From NCBI RefSeq assembly GCF_023015885.1, contig NZ_JALKBE010000001.1, positions 1-64,000 on the forward strand: a stretch of DNA of 64,000 nucleotides. Reading direction: 5' to 3'. Within the stretch, counting starts at the first letter, position 1; every line of letters begins with the position of its first letter. Positions 1 through 8,080 of this stretch are shown piece after piece. A program made the position numbers and the translations under genes. The notes under the pieces were generated by a model. The model was not told the origin of the DNA. It did no database searches and saw nothing but the letters and a program-made list of their open reading frames with translations. This stretch comes from Aliiroseovarius sp. S1123 (GTDB lineage Bacteria > Pseudomonadota > Alphaproteobacteria > Rhodobacterales > Rhodobacteraceae).

Positions 1-85
1 CGCGCGGCATCCCTTGGCCGCAAAGCACCTCAACCTGCCGTAACTTCGTGACAATCTCTTCAGGCTTGTGTCGTTTGATTCCCAT
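1..85 (-). CDS. IS3-family transposase OrfA, N-terminal part (partial)
   Basis: The ATG at 85-83 follows GGAGGATCAGAT, a good ribosome binding site. The 28 visible residues begin MGIKRHKPEEIVTKLRQVEV, typical of the helix-turn-helix OrfA (InsE-like) that binds the inverted repeats of IS3-family elements. The protein normally has about 90 to 100 residues and is joined to OrfB by a -1 frameshift; that part is outside the window. Its role is DNA binding in transposition. No decay is visible in the short stretch shown. Confidence 0.8.
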   Translation of the reverse strand, partial: MGIKRHKPEEIVTKLRQVEVLCGQGMPR

Positions 86-141
86 ATCTGATCCTCCGTT
101 TCCTAACTATAGGGGCGGACCACTTCAGTGGGGGAGGATCA
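1..141 (-). mobile_element. IS3-type insertion sequence, one end (runs off left edge)
   Basis: Read on the minus strand, the element begins at 141 with TGATCCTCCCCCACTGAAG, a terminal inverted repeat of the type seen in IS3-family elements. A Shine-Dalgarno (GGAGG) and the start of a transposase OrfA follow within about 57 bp. Position 142 onward is in frame with an oligopeptide-binding protein, so 141 is the likely junction. Only this end is visible. The other end, OrfB and the target duplication lie outside the window, so the subgroup (IS407 or IS51 type) is not settled. Confidence 0.82.
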
Positions 142-743
142 CCTTCACCCCGGGCGCAACCGCCGGCTTCGAAGTGCCTGCTGTTGACTATGCGGGTTGG
201 AGCCAAGACGAGCGCAACGCCAAAGCTGTCGAGCTGATGGCAGAGGCTGGCTATGGCAAAGATAGCCCGCTGGATATCACGCTGATCTACAACACCTCGG
301 AAGCCCACAAGAAAGTGGCCTTGGCGGTTAGCCAGATGTGGAAGCAGAACCTGGGCGTGAACGTCACCCTGGAAAACCAGGAATGGAAAACCTTCCTGAA
401 CACCCGCGGCGAGCAGAACTATGAAATCGCGCGTGCTGGCTGGTGTGGTGACTATAACGAAGCGTCGACCTTCCTGGATCTGGTCCAGTCGGGTTCGGGC
501 TATAACGATGCCAAGTATGCCAACGACATGGTCGATGGCTTGCTGGCAGACGCCAAAACGATGGACAACCCTCAGCCGAACTACACCAAGGTTGAAGAAA
601 TCATTGCCGCCGACATGCCGATCATCCCGATCTACCACTATGCTGGTAGCTTCATGATCAAGCCCGAGCTGATCGGCAGCTGGCCCGTCGAAAACGTAGA
701 GCAGAACTGGTACTCGAAAGACCTGTATAAGGTCGCCAAGTAA
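142..743 (+). pseudogene. oppA: Oligopeptide ABC transporter substrate-binding protein, 5'-truncated by IS
   Basis: About 200 C-terminal codons of a family 5 (OppA/DppA) periplasmic solute-binding protein remain; the first whole native codon is 144. The frame is open to the TAA at 741-743 and keeps family features (an AGWCGDYNE-like segment and the closing DLYKVAK). Intact family members have about 520 to 550 residues, so roughly 60 percent, including the signal peptide and start, is lost to the IS end at 141. An open frame from 48 joins IS and gene sequence and should not be read as a native protein. The oppBCDF genes downstream are intact, so the transporter probably lacks its own receptor. 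Confidence 0.88.
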
Positions 744-763
744 GCCGGATCTGATCTGAAATA

Positions 764-792
764 GGGGCACCGCGCATCGCGTGCGGTGCCCC
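764..792 (+). other. Intercistronic stem-loop between oppA remnant and oppB
   Basis: GGGGCACCGC (764-773) pairs perfectly with GCGGTGCCCC (783-792) around a 9-nt loop. No T-run follows, so a simple terminator is unlikely. Strong hairpins between a binding-protein gene and its permease genes commonly protect the upstream mRNA or reduce read-through; that role here is inference. The 185-bp gap (744-928) shows nothing else recognisable. Confidence 0.55.
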
Positions 793-928
793 ACCCGCAT
801 CTGCGTTTCTGATCCAGATCAACGAAGACCGTTAACCAAGCTGTCATAGGCGCCTGATCCGGCTTTACGTAGGGTCCGCCATTTCGTGTATCGTGGATCC
901 GACAACGCCGCATCTCCTAGGGGTAAAG

Positions 929-1852
929 ATGCTTAACTTTATCATACGCAGGGTCGCCGTCGCGATCCCCACTCTTATCATTCTTCTGGTCGCCTCGTTC
1001 TGGCTGATGCAGACCGCGCCCGGCGGGCCGTTCACGTCTGAACGTCCCTTGCCTGCGCAGGTCCTCGCCAATATCGAGGCGAAATATGGGCTGGATCAGC
1101 CTGTCTATAAACAGCTTTGGGACTATGTCGTGGGCATCGTGACCCAGTTCGATTTTGGCCCGAGCTATAAATACAAAGACCGTTCGGTGAATGACATCAT
1201 CGCGCAGGGCTTCCCGGTTACACTGACCTACGGGATCATCTCGTTCCTGGTGGCGATCATCGTGGGCGGTGCTCTGGGCGTCTCGGCCGCGATCCGTCAG
1301 AACAGCTGGCTGGACTACTTCGCGGTGGGCGTGACCATCGGCGCGCAGGTGCTGCCGAACTTCGTCATGGCGCCGATCCTGATCCTTGTCTTCACGCTAT
1401 GGCTTGGCTGGCTGCCCGGCGGCGGCTGGAACGGAGGACAATGGCAGCACATCATCATGCCTGTCATCGCGCTGTCGACCAGCTATATGGCGTCGATTGC
1501 CCGCCTGACGCGGTCCTCGATGCTGGAAGTGCTGCGGTCGAACTTCATCCGCACTGCCCGCGCCAAGGGCCTGCCCGACAACGTCATCATCTGGCGTCAC
1601 GCGCTGAAGCCGTCGCTTCTGCCGGTGATTTCTTACCTCGGACCGGCCTTTGTCGGCATGGTCACCGGGTCGTTCATCATCGACTTTGTCTTTGGCACCG
1701 GGGGGATTGGCTATTTCTATGTGAACGCGGCCTTTAACCGCGACTATTCGGTCATGATGGGCCTGACGATCCTGCTGGGATCCATGACGATCCTGTTCAA
1801 TATGGTGGTTGATATCCTCTATGCGTGGATCGACCCGAAGATCCGGTTGTGA
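929..1852 (+). CDS. oppB: Oligopeptide ABC transporter permease OppB
   Basis: A 307-residue inner-membrane permease of the DppB/OppB family, part of the channel for peptide import. The N-terminus (MLNFIIRRVAVAIPTLIILL) is the typical first transmembrane helix, followed by the periplasmic segment with APGGPF. The C-terminal half carries the coupling (EAA-type) loop around TARAKGLPDNVIIWRHALKP. The ATG at 929 is preferred over an in-frame ATG at 893 because AGGGG lies just upstream and it gives the usual family length. It is the first intact gene of an oppBCDF operon whose oppA is disrupted. Confidence 0.92.
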   Translation: MLNFIIRRVAVAIPTLIILLVASFWLMQTAPGGPFTSERPLPAQVLANIEAKYGLDQPVYKQLWDYVVGIVTQFDFGPSYKYKDRSVNDIIAQGFPVTLTYGIISFLVAIIVGGALGVSAAIRQNSWLDYFAVGVTIGAQVLPNFVMAPILILVFTLWLGWLPGGGWNGGQWQHIIMPVIALSTSYMASIARLTRSSMLEVLRSNFIRTARAKGLPDNVIIWRHALKPSLLPVISYLGPAFVGMVTGSFIIDFVFGTGGIGYFYVNAAFNRDYSVMMGLTILLGSMTILFNMVVDILYAWIDPKIRL

Positions 1853-1862
1853 GGGTGAGACG

Positions 1863-2804
1863 ATGAACGACAGACTTGTTCAACCCTTCCAGCAACCCAA
1901 AACCCGCGAGATCGCCGAGCGGATTGCGGAAGACGTCAAGGGCCGCTCGCTTTGGGCCGATGCGCGCCGCCGTTTCGTCGCCAACCGTGCCGCGATGGTG
2001 TCGGTTGTCGTACTGACGCTGGTGGTGCTGTTCTCTCTATTTGGACAGTTCCTTAGCGAGTATGATATCGAAACTCCAGACTGGGATGTTCTTGGTAATG
2101 TGGCGGCCGCTGGCAAACCGTCAATCGCAAACGGGCACTACTTTGGCTATGATGAGTATGCGCGCGACCTCTATAACCGCGTCATCCAAGGCTCGCGCAT
2201 CTCGCTGGCCGTGGGCGTGATTGGCGCGCTGGTCGCGGTGATCGTCGGCACAATTTACGGCGCGACAGCTGGCTTTATCGGCGGACGTGTGGACTCGATC
2301 ATGATGCGCCTCGTCGATATCTTCATGTCGATCCCTTATATGTTCGTCCTGATCCTGCTGCTGGTCGTCGCCGGACGCTCGATCACCATGATTTTCGTCG
2401 GCATCGGCCTGACCGCATGGCTGGACATGAGCCGCATCGTGCGCGGCCAAACCCTGTCCATCAAGAACCGCGAGTTCGTGGAGGCGGCCATCGCCATCGG
2501 CGTACCCACATGGCGCATCATCATCCGCCACATCGTGCCCAACCTTCTGGGCGTGGTGGTGGTCTATGCGACGCTTCTGGTGCCGCAGATGATCCTGACG
2601 GAAAGCTTCATATCGTTCCTTGGCCTTGGCGTTCAGGAACCTTTCACCAGCTGGGGTGCACTTTTGTCGGAAGGCACCAAGACCATGAATTATGGGATGC
2701 TCTGGCAGCTTGCTTTCCCGCTGTTCTTCTTCGTGGTCACCATCTTCTGTTTCTTTTTCATCGGTGACGGTCTGCGCGATGCGCTGGACCCGAAAGACCG
2801 TTAA
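1863..2804 (+). CDS. oppC: Oligopeptide ABC transporter permease OppC
   Basis: A 313-residue second permease subunit (OppC/DppC family). It has a cytoplasmic N-terminal tail, a first helix near residues 45 to 65, a periplasmic domain (FGYDEYARDLYNRVIQGSRI region) and five further helices. The coupling loop is near FVEAAIAIGVPTWRIIIRHI. The ATG at 1863 follows GAGGGTGAG and begins 10 bp after the oppB stop; an in-frame ATG at 1809 would lie within oppB and is not needed. It pairs with OppB to form the translocation channel. Confidence 0.92.
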   Translation: MNDRLVQPFQQPKTREIAERIAEDVKGRSLWADARRRFVANRAAMVSVVVLTLVVLFSLFGQFLSEYDIETPDWDVLGNVAAAGKPSIANGHYFGYDEYARDLYNRVIQGSRISLAVGVIGALVAVIVGTIYGATAGFIGGRVDSIMMRLVDIFMSIPYMFVLILLLVVAGRSITMIFVGIGLTAWLDMSRIVRGQTLSIKNREFVEAAIAIGVPTWRIIIRHIVPNLLGVVVVYATLLVPQMILTESFISFLGLGVQEPFTSWGALLSEGTKTMNYGMLWQLAFPLFFFVVTIFCFFFIGDGLRDALDPKDR

Positions 2805-2818
2805 GGGGGGCGTGAGTT

Positions 2819-3793
2819 ATGGCACTACTTGAAGTCCGTGACCTAAGCGTCAAATTCGACACACAGGATGGCACCGTGACCGCTGTGGATAAGATCAGCT
2901 TTGATCTGGAAGCCGGCGAAACCCTTGGCGTGGTGGGCGAAAGTGGATCGGGCAAAAGCCAGACCGTCTTTGCGATCATGGGGCTGTTGGCCCAAAACGG
3001 GAAGGCGTCAGGCTCGGTAAAGCTTGAGGGGCAAGAGATCCTCAACATGCCAGTTGCCAAGCTGAACAAGATCCGCGCGGAACGTATTGCGATGATCTTT
3101 CAGGATCCGATGACCTGTCTGAACCCGTTCCTGCGGGTGTCGGATCAGATGGCCGAGGTGTTGACCCATCACAAGGGGATGAGCAAATCAGCGGCCGTCA
3201 AACAGGCGGTCGAGATGCTGGATGCTGTGCGTATTCCTGAAGCGAAGAAGCGCATCACCATGTACCCGCACGAGTTTTCGGGCGGGATGCGACAGCGCGT
3301 GATGATTGCGATGTCGCTGCTGTGCAAGCCCGATATTCTGGTCGCGGACGAGCCCACGACGGCGCTGGATGTGACCGTTCAGGCGCAGATCATGAAGCTG
3401 CTTGAAGACCTGCAGAAGGACTTCAACATGTCGATCATTCTGATCACCCATGACCTTGGCGTGATTGCCGGATCGTGCCGCGAAACGCTGGTCATGTATG
3501 GCGGGCAGCAGATGGAATATGGCACCACAAAAGGCCTGTTCGAGATGCCAACCCACCCCTACACGATGGGTCTTCTGAAAGCCGTGCCACGTCTGGATAT
3601 CGAAAGCGATACGCTGGCGACCATTCCCGGCAGCCCGCCCAACATGATGAATATGCCGAAGGGCTGCCCGTTCTCGCCGCGTTGTGATTTCGCGGATGAC
3701 CGCTGCGCTGTCGAGCGCCCGACGTTGGATGGCGTCACGGGTCGTGCGGTGCGCCGTCGGGCGTGTCTGAAATCTCTGGAGGAGCTGACATGA
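2819..3793 (+). CDS. oppD: Oligopeptide ABC transporter ATP-binding protein OppD
   Basis: A 324-residue ABC ATPase that powers peptide import with OppF. Walker A is GESGSGKS (about 40-47), the Q-loop [11 protein letters not shown], the signature FSGGMRQR, Walker [14 protein letters not shown] and the switch His ITHD. The C-terminal CPFSPRCDF...DRC segment is the Cys-containing tail typical of oligopeptide and dipeptide ATPases. The ATG at 2819 is preceded by AAGGGGGGCGTGAGTT. It overlaps oppF by 4 bp (ATGA), indicating translational coupling. Confidence 0.93.
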   Translation: MALLEVRDLSVKFDTQDGTVTAVDKISFDLEAGETLGVVGESGSGKSQTVFAIMGLLAQNGKASGSVKLEGQEILNMPVAKLNKIRAERIAMIFQDPMTCLNPFLRVSDQMAEVLTHHKGMSKSAAVKQAVEMLDAVRIPEAKKRITMYPHEFSGGMRQRVMIAMSLLCKPDILVADEPTTALDVTVQAQIMKLLEDLQKDFNMSIILITHDLGVIAGSCRETLVMYGGQQMEYGTTKGLFEMPTHPYTMGLLKAVPRLDIESDTLATIPGSPPNMMNMPKGCPFSPRCDFADDRCAVERPTLDGVTGRAVRRRACLKSLEELT

Positions 3794-4776
3794 ACGTGCA
3801 ATCACCTCTTCTTTCCGTGCGTGACCTGAAGGTCTGGTTCGACATCAAGCGGCAGGGCGCGATGCCTTGGACGCCGTCGGACACCTTGAAGGCTGTGGAC
3901 GGGGTCGACTTTGACCTGATGCCGGGCGAGACGCTGGGCATCGTGGGTGAAAGCGGCTGTGGCAAGTCCACACTGGCCCGCGCCATCATGCGTATGGTTC
4001 CTGCCGAGGCTGGCACTGTGTTGTGGTTGGGCAATGACCTGTTGCAGCTCAATAAGCATGACATGCGTGAGCACCGCAAAGAGATGCAGATGATCTTTCA
4101 GGATCCGCTGGCATCCCTGAACCCGCGCATGACCATCGGCCAGATCGTTGCCGAACCGCTGAAAACCCACCATCCGGGCCTGTCGGCAGGCGAAGTCAAA
4201 GACCGCGTGCGCGAGGTGCTCGACCGCGTCGGCATTCTGCCCAACATGATCAACCGCTACCCGCACGAGTTCTCGGGCGGGCAGTGCCAGCGGATCGGGA
4301 TCGCGCGTGCGCTGATCGTGAAGCCGCAGCTGATCATCTGTGACGAACCTGTGTCGGCGCTGGACGTGTCCATTCAGGCGCAGGTGATCAACCTTCTGAT
4401 GGAAATTCAGGAAGAGATGGGCCTGAGCCTGATCTTCATCGCGCATGACCTAAGTGTGGTGAAACACATCTCGACCCGCGTGATGGTGTTGTATCTGGGC
4501 AATGTGGTTGAGATCAGCGAGGCTGCGCAACTCTACCGTTCGCCCGGTCACCCGTACACGGAAGCGCTGATTTCCGCGGTACCGATCCCGGACCCAAGCG
4601 CTGAAGCCTCGAAAGAGGTGATGATCCTGGATGCCGATCTGCCATCGCCGCTGAACCCGCCCTCAGGCTGTGTGTTCCGCACTCGCTGCCCAATTGCCGG
4701 GCCGGAATGCGCGGAAACCAAGCCGCCCCTGACGGATCGCGGCAATGGCCAGCAAGTGGCCTGTCACAAACGCTAA
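3790..4776 (+). CDS. oppF: Oligopeptide ABC transporter ATP-binding protein OppF
   Basis: A 328-residue partner ATPase of OppD. Walker A GESGCGKS is at 53-60, followed by [11 protein letters not shown], the signature FSGGQCQR, Walker [13 protein letters not shown] and FIAHDLS. The extended N-terminal segment with [14 protein letters not shown] and the C-terminal [14 protein letters not shown] tail are family traits. The start at 3790 overlaps the oppD stop (ATGA); it is preferred to an in-frame ATG at 3763 within oppD. The gene is followed by an intrinsic terminator. Confidence 0.93.
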   Translation: MNVQSPLLSVRDLKVWFDIKRQGAMPWTPSDTLKAVDGVDFDLMPGETLGIVGESGCGKSTLARAIMRMVPAEAGTVLWLGNDLLQLNKHDMREHRKEMQMIFQDPLASLNPRMTIGQIVAEPLKTHHPGLSAGEVKDRVREVLDRVGILPNMINRYPHEFSGGQCQRIGIARALIVKPQLIICDEPVSALDVSIQAQVINLLMEIQEEMGLSLIFIAHDLSVVKHISTRVMVLYLGNVVEISEAAQLYRSPGHPYTEALISAVPIPDPSAEASKEVMILDADLPSPLNPPSGCVFRTRCPIAGPECAETKPPLTDRGNGQQVACHKR

Positions 4777-4782
4777 TGGAAG

Positions 4783-4806
4783 CCCCGGCCAAGCGCCGGG
4801 GTTTTT
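4783..4806 (+). terminator. Intrinsic terminator of the opp operon
   Basis: CCCCGGC (4783-4789), loop CAAGC, GCCGGGG (4795-4801), then TTTTT. It lies 6 bp after the oppF stop and ends the opp transcript. It abuts the end of the convergent copZ gene (stop at 4805). Confidence 0.88.
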
Positions 4807-4996
4807 ATTTTGCGCTGGCGGGGAAGCCGATCTCGTCCAGTGCGCCGATGACGGCGGCGGGCTCCAGCCCCTCGACCTTCACTTCGCGGGCGTCCATGTC
4901 GAAGCTCAGCGTGACCTCGCCAAGACCTTCCAGCGCTTCAGTGATCGAGGCTTTGCAATGGCCGCAGCTCATATCGGGGACGTGGAAAGTGGTCAT
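4805..4996 (-). CDS. copZ: Copper chaperone CopZ (HMA domain)
   Basis: A 63-residue single heavy-metal-associated domain with MSCGHC as the Cu(I)-binding CxxC motif near the N-terminus. Such proteins carry Cu(I) in the cytoplasm to the CopA exporter. The ATG at 4996 has AGGAG upstream; a longer in-frame start at 5074 would swallow the intergenic regulatory region and adds unrelated residues. It is divergent from copA, sharing a 133-bp promoter region. The length is normal for CopZ. Confidence 0.9.
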   Translation of the reverse strand: MTTFHVPDMSCGHCKASITEALEGLGEVTLSFDMDAREVKVEGLEPAAVIGALDEIGFPASAK

Positions 4997-5014
4997 GGTG
5001 GCTCCTGTCGTGTT

Positions 5015-5031
5015 CTGTATTCTGAATACAG
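5015..5031. promoter_or_regulatory. Perfect 17-bp palindrome upstream of copZ (operator candidate)
   Basis: CTGTATTC-T-GAATACAG is a perfect 8-1-8 inverted repeat lying 19 to 35 bp upstream of the copZ ATG. On the minus strand a TTGACC (5052-5047) followed after 16 bp by TATTCA gives a possible promoter whose -10 falls in the palindrome, so a bound regulator would block copZ transcription. It does not resemble the CueR site on the other side. The cognate regulator is unknown. Confidence 0.6.
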
Positions 5032-5074
5032 CGCCTATTTCGGTGGTCAACATGGCAAATTCATTGCGGACCAC

Positions 5075-5105
5075 TTGATCTTCCAGTCACTGGAACCTCT
5101 ATCTA
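5075..5105 (+). promoter_or_regulatory. CueR-type promoter/operator of copA
   Basis: The -35 TTGATC (5075-5080) and -10 TATCTA (5100-5105) are separated by 19 bp, the overlong spacing of MerR-family promoters. The spacer contains the perfect palindrome TTCCAGT-C-ACTGGAA (5081-5095). The arrangement closely parallels the E. coli copA promoter, where CueR untwists the spacer on binding Cu(I). The cueR gene lies downstream of copA in the same transcript, so CueR probably also controls its own expression. Confidence 0.85.
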
Positions 5106-5129
5106 TACTCCGTCATATCGGAGAATCTC

Positions 5130-7592
5130 ATGGCTGCCCTGAAAACACTCACACTCGAGCTGGAAAACCTGTCCTGCGCCTCCTGCGTCGGGCGGGCCGA
5201 GCGGGCGTTGGACGCGGTCGAGGGCGTGGACGCAGCCCCCGTGAACCTTGCCACCGAAACCGCGCGTGTGTCTTTCACAGCCCCCGCCACGACCGAAGGC
5301 CTTGCCGCTGCCCTTGACCGTGCGGGCTATCCGGCGCGGCGGGACACGGTGGTTCTGGATGTCCAGTCGATGTCCTGCGCGGCCTGTGTGGGCCGGGTCG
5401 AGCGGATGCTGAAAGCCACCCCGGGCGTGTTGGACGCGCGCGTGAACCTTGCCTCGGAACGCGCTTTTGTCACTTTCCTTACCGGATCTGTAACGCCCGA
5501 GGCATTGTCGGCGAAGATCACCAAGGCAGGGTTCTCAACGACCCCGCGCACCGACAGCAGCACCACTGGGCCGCGCGACAAAGCGGACGAGGCGCGCGTG
5601 CTGAAACACAAAGCTTTGCTCGCCGCCGCCCTGACCCTGCCTGTCTTCGTGATCGAGATGGGCGGGCACCTGTACCCGCCGTTCCATCATTGGGTCATGC
5701 ACACGATCGGGCAGGGGGTGTCGCATTGGCTGCAACTGATCCTGACCACGCTGGTCCTGTTCGGCCCCGGCCGTCTGTTCTTCGCCAAGGGCATTCCCGC
5801 CCTTCTTCGAGGTGCGCCCGAAATGAACGCGCTGGTCGCGCTGGGCGCCTCGGCGGCTTACCTTTATTCGCTGGTGTCGGTCCTAACCCCCGGCATTTTG
5901 CCCCCGGGCACCGTGAACGTTTATTTCGAGGCCGCCGCCGTTATCGTCACCCTGATCCTTGTCGGTCGCTGGATGGAGGCCCGCGCCAAGGGCCGCACCG
6001 GCGAGGCGATCCGCGCGTTGGTCGAACTGGCCCCCGACAAGGCCACGGTCGAGGTCGAGGGCCGCCAGATCACCCGCCCCGTCGCGCAGGTCATCACCGG
6101 CGAGGTCATCGTGATCCGTCCCGGCGAACGCGTGCCACTGGACGCCGAGGTGACCGAGGGCGAAAGCCTTGTCGATGAAAGCATGATCACCGGCGAGCCC
6201 GTGCCGGTCTCGAAAACCAAAGGCAGCCCGATCACCGGAGGCACCGTGAACGGCACCGGCGCCCTGAAGGCCCGCGTGACCGCCGTCGGCCCCGACACGA
6301 TGCTGTCCCAGATCGTGCGCATGGTCGAAGATGCCCAAGGCGCGCGGCTGCCCATTCAGGCGCTGGTCGACAAGATCACCGCTGTCTTCGTGCCGGTGGT
6401 GATGGCCGTTGCCGCCCTGACCGTGTTGGTCTGGCTGCTGATCGGTCCTGACCCCGCCTTGGGTCTGGCCTTGGTCGCGGGTGTGTCCGTCCTGATCATC
6501 GCCTGCCCTTGCGCGATGGGCTTGGCCACGCCGACCTCGATCATGGTGGGGACAGGTCGCGCCGCGCAGCTTGGCGTGCTCTTCCGGCGCGGTGATGCGT
6601 TGCAAGCTCTGCAATCGGTGGATGTGGTCGCCTTCGACAAAACCGGCACGCTGACCGAAGGGCGGCCTGCGCTGACCGCTTACGATGTCGCGGACGGACA
6701 GGATGCCGCCACGCTTCTCGCCCTGATCGCAGGGGCTGAGGCGCAAAGCGAACACCCCTTGGCGCAAGCTATTCTCTCCGGCGCGGTAGATCGTGGTGTC
6801 ACGCCAGCAAAGGTCAGCAACGTTCAAACCGAAACCGGCTTTGGCCTGTCGGCTGAGGCCGAGGGCAAGCGCCTGCTGATCGGATCGCAACAATATATGG
6901 CACGCGAGGGCGTTCCTCTGACGGATCTTGTCGACCGGGCCGACCCCATGCGCGCGGACGGTCAGACTGTGTTCTTCGCAGCATATGATGGGAAGCTTGC
7001 CGCCCTGATCGGCGTGGCGGACCCGGTGAAACCCGATACCCCCAAGGCGCTGGATGCGTTGCGGGTTTTGGGCAAAGAGTTGGTGATGATCACTGGCGAC
7101 GACCCGGCCACCGCTGCTGCCATCGCTGACCGGCTACAGATCGACCGCGTGGTTGCGGGTGTAATCCCCGGTGAGAAGCTGCAAACCATCGCGACAATGC
7201 AAGCCGAGGGGCAGACAGTCGCCTTTGTCGGCGACGGCATCAACGACGCGCCCGCGTTGGCCCAGGCGGATGTGGGTATCGCAATCGGCACCGGCACGGA
7301 TGTCGCGATCGAAGCCGCCGACGTGGTCCTGTCCTCGGGCGCGCTGTCGGGCGTGGTGAACGCGTTGCAGGTCAGCCGCCGCACGATGACCAACATCCGC
7401 CAGAACCTGTTCTGGGCGTTTGGGTATAATGTGGCGTTGGTGCCTGTCGCAGCTGGTGTGCTATATCCCGTTTGGGGCATTCTACTGTCGCCAATGCTAG
7501 GGGCAGGGGCGATGGCTGCATCCTCGGTTCTGGTTCTGTCCAACGCCCTGCGGCTGCGGTTCATCAAGCCCGCGCTGAAGGAGGTCGCATGA
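5130..7592 (+). CDS. copA: Cu(I)-exporting P1B-type ATPase CopA
   Basis: An 820-residue inner-membrane ATPase that exports cytoplasmic Cu(I). Two N-terminal HMA domains carry CASC (C16/C19) and CAAC (C83/C86). The body has the actuator segment around MITGEPVP, the transmembrane metal site C459-P460-C461, the phosphorylated Asp D503 in DKTGT, the HP motif (SEHPLA) and the hinge GDGIND (701-706). The length is normal for two-HMA bacterial CopA. The ATG at 5130 follows GGAG, downstream of the CueR-type promoter. It overlaps cueR by 4 bp, so exporter and sensor are co-translated. Confidence 0.96.
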   Translation: MAALKTLTLELENLSCASCVGRAERALDAVEGVDAAPVNLATETARVSFTAPATTEGLAAALDRAGYPARRDTVVLDVQSMSCAACVGRVERMLKATPGVLDARVNLASERAFVTFLTGSVTPEALSAKITKAGFSTTPRTDSSTTGPRDKADEARVLKHKALLAAALTLPVFVIEMGGHLYPPFHHWVMHTIGQGVSHWLQLILTTLVLFGPGRLFFAKGIPALLRGAPEMNALVALGASAAYLYSLVSVLTPGILPPGTVNVYFEAAAVIVTLILVGRWMEARAKGRTGEAIRALVELAPDKATVEVEGRQITRPVAQVITGEVIVIRPGERVPLDAEVTEGESLVDESMITGEPVPVSKTKGSPITGGTVNGTGALKARVTAVGPDTMLSQIVRMVEDAQGARLPIQALVDKITAVFVPVVMAVAALTVLVWLLIGPDPALGLALVAGVSVLIIACPCAMGLATPTSIMVGTGRAAQLGVLFRRGDALQALQSVDVVAFDKTGTLTEGRPALTAYDVADGQDAATLLALIAGAEAQSEHPLAQAILSGAVDRGVTPAKVSNVQTETGFGLSAEAEGKRLLIGSQQYMAREGVPLTDLVDRADPMRADGQTVFFAAYDGKLAALIGVADPVKPDTPKALDALRVLGKELVMITGDDPATAAAIADRLQIDRVVAGVIPGEKLQTIATMQAEGQTVAFVGDGINDAPALAQADVGIAIGTGTDVAIEAADVVLSSGALSGVVNALQVSRRTMTNIRQNLFWAFGYNVALVPVAAGVLYPVWGILLSPMLGAGAMAASSVLVLSNALRLRFIKPALKEVA

Positions 7593-7990
7593 ATATCTCG
7601 GACGCTGCCACCCAGACGGGTCTGCCCGCCAAAACCATCCGCTACTATGAAGAAGTCGGACTGGTCACACCCACCCGCAATACCAATGGCTACCGCGTTT
7701 TTGGTGAAGCCGAGCTGCATAAACTAACCTTCCTCGCCCGCGCGCGCGCGTTGGGTTTCTCGATCGAGGATTGCCGCACGCTGTTGGCCCTTTACGAGGA
7801 TCAATCCCGCGCCAGTTCCGACGTCAAACGCATTGCCCGAACACATCTGGACGAGATCGAGGCGAAGATCGCGGACCTGATTGCCATGCGTGATACGCTG
7901 TCGCATCTGGTGCAAGCCTGCGCAGGCGATGACCGCCCCGATTGCCCGATCCTGAAAGGCATCGAAACCACATCTGTGTCAAAAGCTTGA
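7589..7990 (+). CDS. cueR: Copper-responsive MerR-family regulator CueR
   Basis: A 133-residue MerR-family activator. The N-terminal winged helix includes KTIRYYEEVGL, followed by the dimerisation helix. The metal loop is C111-x7-C119 (CAGDDRPDC), the two-Cys signature of CueR for monovalent Cu, Ag and Au, with Ser residues near 76-77 where CueR has its conserved Ser. The start at 7589 overlaps the copA stop (ATGA); a longer in-frame start at 7472 lies within copA. It is expected to act on the operator at 5081-5095. Confidence 0.93.
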   Translation: MNISDAATQTGLPAKTIRYYEEVGLVTPTRNTNGYRVFGEAELHKLTFLARARALGFSIEDCRTLLALYEDQSRASSDVKRIARTHLDEIEAKIADLIAMRDTLSHLVQACAGDDRPDCPILKGIETTSVSKA

Positions 7991-8080
7991 GGCACATCAA
8001 AGACGAACAGCTTGTCGTGGCGTTTATCCATGGGCGAAGCTGTGTGGAGTATCTTCGCGCATTCGCAAAGGATTCGTCTG

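Noticed and set aside
48-743. Open frame of 231 codons at the left edge read as a complete protein.
   Set aside because: Its first 31 codons are IS-end sequence read against the transposase; the rest is the truncated OppA. It is an accidental fusion.
764-792. Strong hairpin after the oppA remnant as a terminator.
   Set aside because: No T-run follows, and the downstream genes have no other evident promoter; listed as a stem-loop.
5883-6893. Minus-strand open frame of 336 codons inside copA.
   Set aside because: His/Asp/Gly-rich composition mirrors the sense codons; copA motifs are intact over the same stretch.
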